DNA of 64,000 nt from Atrichornis clamosus. Lineage: Eukaryota > Chordata > Aves > Passeriformes > Menuridae. The notes under the pieces were generated by a model. The model was given only the letters and a program-made list of their open reading frames with translations, was not told the origin of the DNA and ran no database searches. Where the stretch lies: assembly GCA_013400975.1 (NCBI GenBank), contig WBMZ01008629.1, forward strand, positions 62,001 to 126,000, in the 5' to 3' direction. This document shows positions 35,578-46,998 of this stretch, piece after piece. The position numbers were made by a program, and so were the translations under genes. How positions within the stretch are numbered: the first letter of the stretch is position 1; each line of letters begins with the position of its first letter.

Positions 35578-36881
35578 GTTGGAAAGCAGAAGAGCTGAGT
35601 CACCCCTCGAGAAGACATTTCCCACAGCAGATGTTCTGCCATGTGATCCTGGTATCTCTTGTTGCTGGAGGAGTTCCTGTGTCACTCCCAGGCCTGGATG
35701 AAGATGACATTCCTCCAGTTACATTGCTACAGCAAAGATAAACTCCCTGCTCAGTGTTTGCTGCAGAACAAGTACATCCTCTCTGTTTGGAAGCATCCCT
35801 GTCTGCACCGAGACCCTGCCTTTGAAAGGTGATAATGTGGAAAACATCCTGCTGCATTTTGCAATGAAGATCTATTTGCATTTGTTATCTGGGAGCCGTC
35901 CATCATTTCTAACGCTGTGACTTCTGGGTGACTCTTCTGTGCTCCTCTCTGGCACCGTGTGCCAGCTTTATGCCAATAATCTTGGATGACAGTTATGAGG
36001 TCTAAATTCATCCCCCAGTCCTGTTATATATCACCTGTGATTTAAAGTCACTTAAATATATATTGCCTGTGATAAAAGTCACTTAATTGTCTTGTTCCTC
36101 ATCTGTAACATAATACTGCATTTTTCCTCCCTGCCATCTGTCTGCTTTCTGTGGATCACAGGGTCGTCCAGGCAGGGTTCTCTTGGGTGCAGGTGTCTCA
36201 GCAGACTCCTTGGAGCCAATAAAGTACTTCAGGTGATTAACTTCTGGATTTGGAACTAAAGATATTTCAGTTTACCCCAGTTCACTGCTAACCAGACTGA
36301 GAGCTTCATGAGATTTCCTGCAATATTTAAATCCTAACTTCTTGACTTTACTGATTATGTGAGAATCTTGGTGTCTGGGTTCTCTGGAATTTTTGTTGTC
36401 TTGTCTTTTAAAAGTACATCACCAGCACCAGTGCAGAAAAGATCCAGAGAGAGATGTCCCCAGATGGCTGGAATCTCTTATTTCTTCAAATACAAAGATG
36501 TTTTGGGCTAATAGCATGATTTTCCCCAGGCTCAACTCATCAGTCCTGTGCATAGGGATGGACCCGTGCAGAACCAGCACTGGACCCAGGAGAAAACCTA
36601 CTTTTTCTGTCTGCAGACCAGCTGAAAACCAATATATCCATTCAACACACAGGGAAGACATAAAAAAAGTCGTCAATGACCCAACCAACCAAAGCAAAGT
36701 CTTGAAAAGCACAAACACCAAAGCCTGTGAGGAATCACTGGGGGATGTGCTCCGGGCATTCGGTCAGTACCTGGGGGCTTGGAGCTCACAGTCCCTTGGA
36801 GCTGCAACTGCCCATCCAAAAACTGAGTCTCAGCAGTTTCCTTTGCACAGCCTGCTGCTGTAGAGTTTGTACCTTAATAAA
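35578..36881 (+). other. Possible terminal exon of a non-coding transcript
   Basis: A textbook 3' splice site precedes 35578: a branch-point-like CTGAT near 35544, a pyrimidine tract and CTGCAG ending at 35577. Downstream, AATAAA hexamers occur at 36218-36223 and 36876-36881, the latter followed by T/G-rich sequence. The best frame from the acceptor stays open for only about 40 codons, so any exon would be non-coding. A weak 156-codon frame (36393-36863) starts at a TTG and ends 12 bases before the second hexamer; it is treated as chance. All three signals are common by chance. Confidence 0.2.
36034..36086 (+). repeat. Short imperfect direct duplication, about 32-bp period
   Basis: CCTGTGATTTAAAGTCACTT at 36034-36053 recurs from 36066 as CCTGTGATAAAAGTCACTT, with one base lost and one changed. 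Flanking TATAT strings are also partly repeated. This is local duplication inside the possible terminal exon; no repeat family was recognised. Confidence 0.75.
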
Positions 36882-39800
36882 TGTTTCTCTGTTGTTACCT
36901 GCTGCCACAATGCCTATATTTGGTATTAAGAAATTGCATCTGGAAAAAGTAATATATATATATTTAATGGAGGCATTTTAGAGCCCAGAAAAGTCAAACC
37001 TCTCTGTTCAGGCATCCCTCTGTGTGCTCCAAAACAGCCACAAGAGTTAAAGCAAGTTATGCATACGTGATCTCCTATATTAAAGGAGCCACATTCATAT
37101 CTTTCTTTCTCAGCCTCCACCTCCTCCCATTCAATTTACAGTCTAGACTCTTTAAAAATACCTTGTTACTGGTTGGGTTTCTTTTTTCCTGTGGGGAAAG
37201 GGCACTTGTGAGACAATGCTCTCAACTGGAGATTGCACAGATTTGTTGCATGTTGGTGCATGATAACAGGAGAGGTTCCAGCAGGCTCCAATATGTAATA
37301 AACTGCGAAGGCATAAATTGCATGTGATTAAACCTTTGATGGTGGGCTGTTAGGAATTCCCAGTGCAACGTGCCATGCTGCCTTTTACATCAGCCCTTAC
37401 TGTAGCACTCCCAGACTCGTTGGCTCCAAGGGGTTAATTATACATTATGGATTAAAACAATGTAAGGATGCTTGTTAATACTCAAATCATTGCATGGCAA
37501 CCCTGGGTGACTCCCTCACTGCTGCTGCCAATTTGCAGCACTCACCTGGGGCAAGATAGGAAAAGCTTGTCATTTCTCACCCCTTCCACTCTCTTTCCCT
37601 CCTCCTCGCTGGTTTTTTCCCCCATCTGCAACATCAATTTGCTTGTCAAGGTGGGTGACAGGTGAAAAGACTACCTGATTATTGAAATTGTAAGGTCAAA
37701 AGAAATTGAATCCGTCTGCCATGGATGGCAATTTACAGCCAATGCTGGCCCAGGCACACACAGATGAGGGGCAGGTGAGGAGGCAGAGCCCTCCTTATGG
37801 GAGTGATAAAGCAGGGATGGATAAAAAGGGTCTGGGAGAAAGTCCTGGGGTTTTTTTTTTCCTTGATGTTGAAGTACTTGGTGCTTTGGTTTTCAGCTAA
37901 AACATTATCTGGGGAAACTGGGTGATGTTCTCTGAGGTCCAAGGAGCTGCTGATTATTGTCCTCTCCTTTTGCTGTTCCGACTCCAGAAACTTCAGTGGC
38001 TTCTATCTGCCAGAAGCCAGCACTGACATCAGGGAGGTGAGATAAGGTGTCTGGCTAAAGGTAAGCAATCTAGTGGAGATGTTATGCCTTGCTATGAGGA
38101 ACACTTCTAGAACTTCTGAGTTCTCTCTTGTTGCAAAAGACTTTAACAAGTTAATATCCATAAACCTGGGATGAAGTTATGCTTTCAGCAGTTGCAGGAT
38201 TTGCATTTTTGTTCTCTTTAAAAATAGCTTGAATAAAATGAAACTCTGGAAACTCTACCCTCAGCTTCTTCTCTTGCTCTGGGTGAAACTGTGTGATCAC
38301 AAATCTTCACCCATGAATGGGTGATTTTGTGTATAGAGTTTTAAAAATTGCTTTGTATTTGTGCCTATGTTGCTCCAGTGAGAGTGAACCAAGTGCCAGT
38401 GTGTGGGGATCCCATGGACCAGCTGGGCAGCAAGTATTCATCTTCTGGAAGTCGAGCTAATTGAGCAGTTGATGGTGTTTCTGTGTTCACATCCCCACTG
38501 CCTGCCAAAATCCTGGCAGAGCCTGTCTTACAGTCTTTTCCCAGACTGAAGGAATGTTTGATGGCTTGAGGAAGGGGGAGAAAGAGGCAAAAAAACCAAC
38601 TGGGGAGCAGCATATAGTAAATAAGACTTTGACCTTCTCTGAAGTATTCCTGTGCACTGAATCTAGCCAAGGACTCTTGAATAAAACAAGCCTGAAGTTT
38701 CTAGGCCAAGTGGGTTTTGAGATATGGCTCTACGATAAATTGTTAGAGGAATATTTCAAAGGCTGAATTGCACCTCATTTTTCAAAGTCCCATATCTCAC
38801 AAACACCTTGTCTGATCTGCCACAAGCTTTGTCAATAAACTAACCCCTGACTACTGATTGTGTATGCAAAGTTTTGAGCAAAAAACCCCACACAAATCTT
38901 TGCTCTTATCTTAAACACCTCCCTTCTAGGATACATCCCCTCCTCCCCTAAATACTGGTAGAGCTTTTGGGGGTTATTTTGGGAAAAAAAAAAAAATCTG
39001 TGAATCCCAAACTGGTTAGTGCTGAATGGAAAGGCATAGACCTTGCTGGTTTTAAGGTCTTAATTATGGGGAACTTGGATAAAACAGGAAGTTCAAAGTC
39101 AAGTGCTTGTAGGTTTCTTTATTTTGTACATGAACACCAGGGAAGTAAAAGTAGAGCAAAGGAAAAGACAAGGGGATTTGAGGCAGGAGAAATGAGTAAG
39201 TGTAGGACTTAGTGCTTAGTGTCATCCTTTATAACTTTTATTCGTAATTATCAATCTCAAGGCATTATGGTTCTCTGGCAAATGCATTCTTAGAAGAAAG
39301 ACTTGACAAATCTGAGCTTCTATTTCAGAGGTGTGGATAAACACATTTTTTTGTTTTCCCCATTTGCACACCTGCAAAGATAAGCCTTTTCCAGTCTCTG
39401 CCTTTGGACCCATGAGGGCGTTATTAACTGCACTGGCAGCACTATCCAGTAACAATGGGACAACGACCCTGTACTCCTAGTAATTTGTTGCATGATAATA
39501 TAAGGATTCAAATTATTTAATCATTTAATAATAGACTAAAGAAACTTTGCATGCCTATGGTTATGATTATTATTTCTTTTAGCACTGCTTGCTTCTAGTT
39601 CTTCTTTGGCTCCTAAGGAAATAGAGGAATCTTAGAGTTTATTTTTCTGTATAGCTAGATCCTGCCTGGAGCCCTTCAGTTTTTCAGGGATAAAAAATTT
39701 CAATTAAATTTTATAAAATTAACAACTTCTCAGACTTAGTTAATCCACATTCTTCTGTGTGTGACACTTATAGTAAATTTACAAAGAAATCATTGAGAAA

Positions 39801-40365
39801 ATACCCCTTGCACTGAAACATGAAGGAGGAATTTGGGATGTTCTCTTTCAAGAGCTCAGTAATCTGTTAATATGTTTCAAGTCAACGTTTCTAAAGAAAC
39901 AAAAGTAACTGAGTTGTGGAAGTGTTTTCATATCCAATCAATTATTTCAGTCTTTGCATTAACTCTCAAATTGAAATACTATCCATCCTCATTACACAGA
40001 TATAATCAATATCAGTAATTTAGAAGTTAGGGAATCTCTTCATTAATATCGCTTGTTAAGTGGGCTTTAAAAGTCACTGCATTATTATCCAGCTATTATT
40101 TTGTCACAGCACGAGATTTAAAAGTAATTTTTCAGTGTGATGCTATGCCTTGCCAACCCATACCAAGCGGATAAATACCTAAGAAATCAGTGAGTAAGCA
40201 AGCACCACTTAAAATGCTTTTTTATCAGACATATTTCATTTTTCAAGCTGCTGCCTAATAGCAGCACTTCTGAGAAGAGCCATCACCCTGCATTTATTCA
40301 AAACACAGTTGTGCTGGGTTTTCTTAAGTGTGTTTCCTTTGCTCCCAGCTGAGGCTGCTGGGCCT
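36882..40365. other. Non-coding AT-rich sequence, nothing recognised
   Basis: No gene seen. A short TA dinucleotide run lies at about 36951-36962. Many TTTAAA and ATTAAT strings occur around 39500-40130, where open frames are short. No transposon, tRNA or microRNA was recognised. Confidence 0.5.
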
Positions 40366-40386
40366 ACCCTGCCCCTGGTGACCTCC
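40366..40386 (-). promoter_or_regulatory. Weak CTCF-like motif
   Basis: The string CCCTGCCCCTGGTGACC resembles the reverse complement of the CTCF core (a CCCCTGGTGG-type string), with mismatches in the upstream part and one in the downstream part. If real, the motif lies on the minus strand. It is a single weak match in a G+C-rich patch. Confidence 0.2.
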
Positions 40387-43300
40387 CAGTGCTGCTGGGG
40401 AGGTGGTGCTCCAGGTGTGGAGGCGGGACACAAATACCAGGTGCTGGAGATGCTGTGGAGCAGATCCAGGGTATGAAGCCATGCTGGTGAGCAATGCCTG
40501 GGCGGCAGGCCGGGCTGAAATGAGTGTGGGGGGCTCAGGTATCAGGGCTCTCTGTGCTGCTGAGGTACGATAGTTGCAGGGCTAGAAGTGAAAGTCATGG
40601 GGGAGGAGGAGCAGAGGGGGAGGATGGCTGGTGAGGGCTTTGACCAGCGTGCTGAAGTTTTCTGCTTCCACCTGAAAAGTCCCATCTGTTTCCCCTTGGG
40701 CTGCAGCAGTCACAGAGTGACCACGTGTGGTAGCAGAGGGGACCATGTTGGCAGGGGGTGTCTGGAAGCTCTTGTGGGAAACTGTCCTACACTGCTTGTA
40801 GGATCCAAGAAAACCCCTGATGGAGTGAGTGTGTGGTTTTTGGGAAAAGCTCTGCATGAGTGGGACTCCAGTGATGGCCCCATCCATCACAAGTCAAGGC
40901 TCTTGTCTCTGCAATACATGAGAGATATGGTTTATGAAAAAGCTCTAGGTGATTATTTGTTTTTCTTCTTCTCTGCATGTGTGTCAGGAGCTGCTTGCAG
41001 CAAGCCTTGTGTTTGTTGGTGGCATGTGAAACAGTATCTTCCAGGAAACTTCAGAAATATTTTATGGAGTGTAGTAATAAAAATATCCATGTGGTATAGC
41101 CCATGCAAAATAACACTTTTGGCTTGGAGCAGTATATGCAGTTTCTGTAGTGCACACCGCTTCCACAAGAAACACTTGCAGATGGATTTCAACCTTCTGG
41201 TATTTTAATATCCATTACTCAACCCCAGAAAGCTTTCCTAGGGTGGGTGTAGGAGCAGTTATCTGTGACAGCACTTTCCAGCTCGGATCAGGGCTGGTTT
41301 GCTCCAGGGCTGGCCCTGCCGGGGTTGCATCCAGTGCAGTGCTCCTGGCTCTGCTCCTGGAGACTCCCCAGCAGCCATGCTGAACCCATTAACCGGGGGC
41401 TGTGGGGCCCCTCTGCAGGGCTGGAGCTCCGGGGGTGGGAGTGCTCCTGATGGGATGTGCAGGGCTGAGGCTGTGGGAAAACCGCTCGAGGGGCGGTGGG
41501 AAAATCCTGCAAGGGAGGCTGTGCTTCCTGGGAGGACTCTACTAGAGGGATGGTCTGGACCACCTTTGAAGAGAAAAAGATTAGAATGCACTCAAGATGT
41601 ACCAGCTAATTAATAGAGCTCCGATGTGGGTTTTGCTTTGTAGCTTCTGCTGCCGTGCTCCACGAGGAGTTTGCTACGCGCTTGATAAGGATCCTCCTGT
41701 GGCAGCAAGTACCAGGCCTTGCTGCTGGTCTTTTGAGGTCTATGAGGTTTGACAGGATATGAGCAAGGCTCGTATGCCCAAAGGACAAACTGGGCAGTTG
41801 TTCAGGGTTGGCATTTCTAGATCTGATGAGGGATCACATGCAAATTATCCCTAATGAATGTTAATTACTGGGAGAGTACATATTTTGCTTGATTCCTTTT
41901 TGGCAGCTTGTGCAACTGTGTTTTTATGTACCTGGTACTTGAAACGTTTGGTTTAAAAAATAATAATCCTCTGTAATTACAATTGCTTTATTAAAGGTTG
42001 CAGGGCTTATATGATCTCTGTAGTAAAACTTTATGAATTCTTCTATCTAGACAGTGATCTCCTGGCTTTTGCTCCAAAAGAGCAGTGCAGGGTTTGCTCA
42101 CCTCTCATGGGTTTATTTGCCAGCCTTTCCCAGTGTAGATCCCACGATTTCTAGTAACTGGAGATCATGAGGACAATGTTTTGCCCAGGCTGTCTGTGGG
42201 TGGAAGCCCAATTGTCAGCCTGACTTACTCCTGATGGTGACCTCCCTCTGCACAGCTCAGCTTCCCATGATTTGCCTCATGAGCAGCTTTGGGCATCAGC
42301 TGAGTTTGAGCCAACCTGCAGTGGAGATTTCCCCTGGTGCTGGGCATGGCAAGGCAGTAAAGTGCACAGCCAGGATGCAGAGGCAGTAAGGACCTCCTGC
42401 TCGTGGTGCTGTGGGGAGCAGGAGGGGCACTGGATTTCCTTGAGCTCTAGTGGGTGCCAGGGTGCTGCTTCCAGCCCTGCTTTCAGGAGTTTTGTGGCAA
42501 TCCCAAGCCATGGCTCTGCCGTAAGAGCTGGGATGACTCAGCTGTCAGTCGGCCAGACAAGACGTCCTGCAGTCAAAGTCCTTTAGTGCCCAGACTCAAA
42601 AGGATGCCGATGCTCAGGGTACCCTTTGCTGACTGTTTGGGGTCAGTTGCTGCACATCGTTGCCTCAGCATTGTGGGTGGGCAGGAGGAGAGTTCTGCTC
42701 TCGGGAAAGTTCTGCCCCCAGCCTTCTAAAAAAAAAAACCTGTGCCCCAAACTCTTGCTGTTTTCCTGTTTAACTGTGTGACCTGAGAGAGCCCCAGCTG
42801 TGTTGGCTTAACCGGGCTTATTTTTGTGGTCTGTTTGAGCGGTTATGTTTCCTTTTCATAACTCATCTGGAGGAACATCTGACTTTCTGAAGCGCTCTGT
42901 GGTGAGCTTGTCCTCCGCAGCCCTGCAGACGGGTCACGCGTTGTGTTTGGCAGCGCTGGCAGAGATGAACGTGCCAGGGACAGAAACTCAGAGCCCCTGT
43001 GCCCATTTCCACTGGAGCTACGGTCACTGGCTCTGTGACAAGGTTCCTGTCCTGACTCATGGTTGCTGAGTCACTTTTAATTTTATCCCCTTGTGAAGGG
43101 AAATGGCGTTTGGTCTCAGGTTACTTTTGTTATTATTTTTAATGCACTGCAAGGTTTAATAGCATTTGGTTCACACTTTATTTTTGCTATTAACACTCTT
43201 CCAGTTTCAGGTTGGCTGCTGCAACAAGACAATTGCATGTTGGCCTCTGAGCTGGAGTAACTTGTTGAAATAACTGGAATAAATCTTGGAGTGTTTTGAT

Positions 43301-45079
43301 ATAGCAATTCCTGTCTGTCTTTCCCCATCTCTGGCCTATGATAGATGTTGTGGGAAGAGGTATAAAAACTACACAACGCTTCTATCCCAAATGTGCACTC
43401 GAAGGAAGTCTTTTTTTCCCCACAGCAGGAGCTTGTGTATTCCTTATGTGCTTCTGTGCTTGTTAATCACATCAATGATTTCTCGTTTGCGTTTTAACAA
43501 TATTGCAAACTTGTACAGATTTGCTGTTAAAAGAATTTCTCAGCTCATGCACAGGATCTTCTATCTGCTTTGATTTATGACTGTACTGACAGTGAATGGT
43601 CTCGTCTATTGCCAGTTGGGTAGGAGAAAGCAGTAAAACCCTGCTCAGAGGAGGGAGCCTTGCCTGGTGATTTGGGGCACTCTATTTCCGTGAGGCTGTG
43701 TTACTGCCAAAGGATACAGTGCTGGAGCTCAGCAAGAGAGTGGAAACACTTTCTTGGTTCAATGAACCCTGCATCAGGCACATAAAGCTCAGTTGCTTCA
43801 GGAAGCCACCATGGAATTTACCTCTGTAGTTCAACATGGTGTATTTTTCAAATGGCAGCGGTTTTCTTCTTTTTGTTAGTGTTGGAGACATAAGGCACTG
43901 AATTCTCACTCCCTTTGGGCTTGTAGCTGTGATAAGGTGTGTAGGTTTTACTGTTGCTCTCAGATAGTAGGTAAACTGCTGGAGATGCTTAAAATGGGAA
44001 TATGCTAAGTATTCAGGAGTGGAGAGCACTGAGCTCAAGGGAAAGTGCTTGGGAAGTGGAATAATTCAGCGAGTGGCAGAGCCAGAGGCTGAGCACTGCC
44101 CCAGCTTTACCGCAGAGCCGTCTGCGGGAGGATGAGAAGGAACGGTACAAACAGCAGATGGAGGGAAACGCAGATGGCACAGCCAAGGTGAGGGCATGTG
44201 GGGGTGAGAGGACAGTCTGGCTCCATCCCAGGGGACTTGGGTGCCTCCCAGACTACCCTAAGTTGCTAAAAGCCTGGCTTGGCTGCCAGCTTCCCTCCTC
44301 CTTACTCCAGGGAGGGGGCTGGTGGCAGGTGCCAGCGCACCAGTGTCGTAGGTGGGAGCAGGATCAGACCCTCTCTCCGCGGAGATCTCCCGCTGCTGCC
44401 GGCTGCCGGGAGCTCAGCGCCTTCCCATCAGCCGGGATTGTAATGGTTTGGAAGGACCGTTCCTGTGATTTGCACAGCGCCTGGCTCCCGGCCAGCAGCA
44501 GCAGCAGCTTTTCTTTCCTGGCTAATCGCTGATAAAACAGGAAGACCTTGATCATCCCTTTTGACATGAATAACGATGTTATCTCCTGTGATGTATGACC
44601 CAGAGCCAGATAACGTCCTCTGGCAGGCCTTTTTTCTCATGAGATGTAAAATACAATGATTATGTTACAAGGGGGAGATAAAGTGGCACAATCTTCACTA
44701 GTTCAAATAACTAATTGAAGCAGGAACTAGTGGAAATGGCTTCCTTTGTTCCCCAGCCATTGTTGATATAACAGTGCTTATAATGAAAGCTGAAACTGTT
44801 GCCCTCTTTTTCCTTTTTTTTCCTTCTCTATTTTTTCCCTTTTCAATTCAAGTGCCTTCAGTTCTGTTTCCCTCTGCCTGTTTCCCTGGGGGAGCTGAGG
44901 ACAGCCGTGATTTCTAGCAAGGGATCCTGTTTTCCAGCAAGTCTTGTGTGTGAGCGTCAGGAGGATGAAATCAATAAGTAGCTCTCATTCTTTGTCTCCC
45001 TAGAGGACTTTTGAGAACAGAAAAATTGAGACCAGTGCTCTCTAAACCATAATTACACTTTTTTATTTTATTTGCTTTC
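40387..45079. other. Non-coding sequence, no gene recognised
   Basis: Several G+C-rich patches (41265-41570, 42290-42740, 44160-44520) produce overlapping frames on both strands without domains. The plus-strand frame 40588-41208 (206 codons) begins at GTG rather than ATG and has no recognisable domain. A (CAG)4-type run lies near 44500. A string GAGTGGCAGAGCC near 44070 recalls MIR but is too short to call. Confidence 0.45.
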
Positions 45080-45099
45080 TTTTTTTTTTTTTTTTTTTT
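45080..45099. repeat. T20 homopolymer
   Basis: An uninterrupted run of 20 T. It could mark the reversed tail of a minus-strand retroposition event, but no retroposon body is recognisable to its right. Confidence 0.85.
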
Positions 45100-45640
45100 G
45101 AAAGCAACAAACCTAATTACTTGGCAGGAATGGTGGCCAGGGTATATTGGTATTTCAGTGAGTGTACAATACTTACCACAACTGATTTCAAATATTAAAA
45201 AAACCCCAAACAACCCAGCCCTAAAGCAGGCTGGTGTAAAAAGCAGGAAGGGTAACAGCAGAGTTTCACACGGGGAGTGGTGCTGCACGGTTGTGGTACA
45301 CAATTATTAAAGGTCTTGGGAGGTTGCAGAGCTTGGTTTGATCACTAGAAAAGGTGTGATGCTTTTCCTCCTAGGTGGGGCAAATGAGCCTTTTGGAGCC
45401 AAAATTGGCTTAAAATGTGAAACAAGGATTCCTTGCTTTGAAAAACCTGAGCATATTCTGTAAAATGATTTAGTAATACCTACACTACACAGAAGCCAGC
45501 ATTAAATATGGGTTTGCTGTCGAAGGCTATCGGCTGCAGGCTTGCAGCTGTGGTGGGTGTTGCACTGCTGAGCAACAGGCTGTGCTCTGAACACTTGATA
45601 ACCTGCACAGATGAAGTCAGTAGAGACCTATCCTATCATG
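45100..45640. other. Non-coding sequence, nothing recognised
   Basis: AT-rich sequence with an A7-C4 junction at 45197-45207. No gene or repeat family was recognised before the MIR-like relic. Confidence 0.5.
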
Positions 45641-45752
45641 TGGCAGAGAGACACAGAGAATTTAAGAGGCTTGCTCATATTCCTAGATGACTACACCAAT
45701 TCAAAATGAAATTAGACCTCGGCTCTCGTGATCCCATTACAGCATCAAAGGT
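45641..45752 (-). repeat. Ancient MIR-type SINE relic (minus strand)
   Basis: The plus strand carries GACACAGAGAATTTAAGAGG (45650-45669), then CTTGCTCATATTCCTAG and, further on, AATTAGACCTCGGCTCTCGT. This order matches the reverse complement of a MIR-like SINE: 'GGCACAGAGAGGTTAAGTAACTTGCC..GGTCACACAGCTAG..', then 'GATTCGAACCCAGG'. Divergence is high. The left and right limits are approximate. Confidence 0.5.
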
Positions 45753-46082
45753 CTATCTGATGTCTCTCAGAACCACTAAACTTTAATCTTATCAGCATTC
45801 ATTTTATGGCACTTTTGGCAAACCATCTGACTGGTGTGATGCAGACCCATTCCAGCTCTTTGTCCTTGGATTGCAGATGCTGCAAAGCCAGAGGGTCTGC
45901 AGCTGCTTCTTGTTGCGTTCTTGGGGCCCAGTCCTGTAAAGTCCAACTCCCACAAGCTCCCACAGCTGCAGAGCCCAATAATCTTGTCCTGAGCCCAAAC
46001 AGGTGAGGAAAAGGTGACCCTCAGCTATCTGAGTGCCTAGGTTTTGCAAGGCATTTGAAGCACTCAACTCCGCATTTTATTG
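45753..46082. other. Non-coding sequence, nothing recognised
   Basis: Short stretch between a MIR-like relic and the CR1 fragment. Frames on both strands (45804-46067 minus, 45806-46006 plus) are composition effects. No feature was recognised. Confidence 0.5.
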
Positions 46083-46209
46083 ATCATAGAATGGTTTGGG
46101 TTGAAAGGGACCTTAAAGGTCGTCTAGTTCCAACCCCCCTGCCGTGGGCAGGGACACCTTCCACTGGACCAGGTGCTGGAAGCTGGTCCCATCCAACCTG
46201 GCCTTGGTC
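46083..46209 (-). mobile_element. CR1 LINE 3'-end fragment (minus strand)
   Basis: The plus strand begins ATCATAGAATGG and continues GTTTGGGTTGAAAGGGACCT, AGGTCGTCTAGTTCCAACCC, a TGGGCAGGGACACCTTCCAC block, 'GGACCAGG' and CCATCCAACCTGGCCTTGG. This is the reverse complement of the avian CR1 3' untranslated end, with few mismatches and a short internal deletion after GGACCAGG. Only the 3' terminal part is present and no reverse-transcriptase coding sequence remains. It is better preserved, so younger, than the copy at 6347-6445. Confidence 0.93.
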
Positions 46210-46850
46210 AGTGGCACACTGTGAGTGTAGAAGCCTCAGAGGTTACTCACGTGCTGGGATGCTTTTGCCTGCAGGTTATGTGGAATAATGGAGCCTTTCA
46301 TTGGCAACTGGAGCTGTGGCCTCTTTGGTAGGAGAGATTTTTGTTAGAGCTATAAGAGGATGTTTTGACTTGCAGATTCCACCTCAGTTCACTTGCTTCC
46401 AGATGCCCCTCTTGATGCGCTTTCTTGGGACCTGTGTGGGGGGACCCCGACAGTTGAAGCAGCAGCCCCCACGAGCAGGAGCTGCTTTGGTGTCCATCAG
46501 CCTCCCTGCAGCAGAGCCCGTGCTCTTTGCTGGGTGTTGCCCTGCTTGTGCTGCCGTGCTACTTTGCTGCGTCTCGCCCAGTGCCTGTTCCTACGTGTTT
46601 CCTCACCCCAGAGCTGGTGAGGAGATCCCCGTGCCCGGCTCGCCCAGCTGGGGACCAAGAGGTGGCAGGAGGCTGACAAACCACAGGGCACCACGGTTCA
46701 GAGCAGGCTGAGCGAAGGGGTGGATGAAGCAGATGCAGGACTGGCCGAACACTGAGTGGGTTCAAAACCTGTTTGCAGCTGAAGTTGTGTTCCCAAAATA
46801 CCGCAGAAGCAGAGGGAGGAAGCTCAGAGCTGGGCACCTGGATGCTATTT
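46210..46850. other. Non-coding G+C-rich sequence, no gene recognised
   Basis: Moderately G+C-rich sequence with about 14 CpGs between 46380 and 46720, too few for a CpG island. The plus-strand frame 46301-46711 (136 codons) and the opposing minus-strand frames have no domain features. Confidence 0.5.
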
Positions 46851-46998
46851 ATGACTGAGCTACTGTGTGACCTTGAGCAGCTCCCTGCACCTCTGAGTCA
46901 CAGCTCTGCCTCCCCAGCTGCCGAGGGAGTGGGGTGGTAACAATTACTTCATTTGCAAGGGTATCCTGTGGTGCAATTTTGCAATTAATTGAATGTAG
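46851..46998 (+). repeat. Ancient MIR-type SINE relic
   Basis: Clear MIR landmarks occur in plus orientation: GAGCTACTGTGTGACCTTGA near 46857-46876, then GCAGCTCCCTGCACCTCTGA (in place of 'GCAAGTTACTTAACCTCTCTG'), a pyrimidine-rich block, TAACAATTACTTCATTTGCA, and CAATTAATTGAATG near the end. The GTGTGACCTTGAGCA core is the most conserved part of MIR. This is the most convincing MIR copy in the window. Ancient SINEs of this type are known from amniote genomes, including birds. Confidence 0.65.

Noticed and set aside
36090..36125. CCTCATCTGTAACATAATA resembling MIR
   Set aside because: Only a short match with no supporting landmarks on either side.
36393..36863. Plus-strand frame of 156 codons just before an AATAAA
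   Set aside because: It begins at TTG, has no domain and no Kozak-like ATG. The closeness to AATAAA is probably chance, though it is mentioned under the possible terminal exon.
40588..41208. Plus-strand frame of 206 codons
   Set aside because: It begins at GTG, crosses sequence of changing composition, and has no family resemblance. Eukaryotic genes would not use this start.
42771..42860. ACTGTGTGACCTGAGAGAG resembling the MIR core
   Set aside because: Only about 15 bases resemble MIR and the flanks do not follow the consensus.
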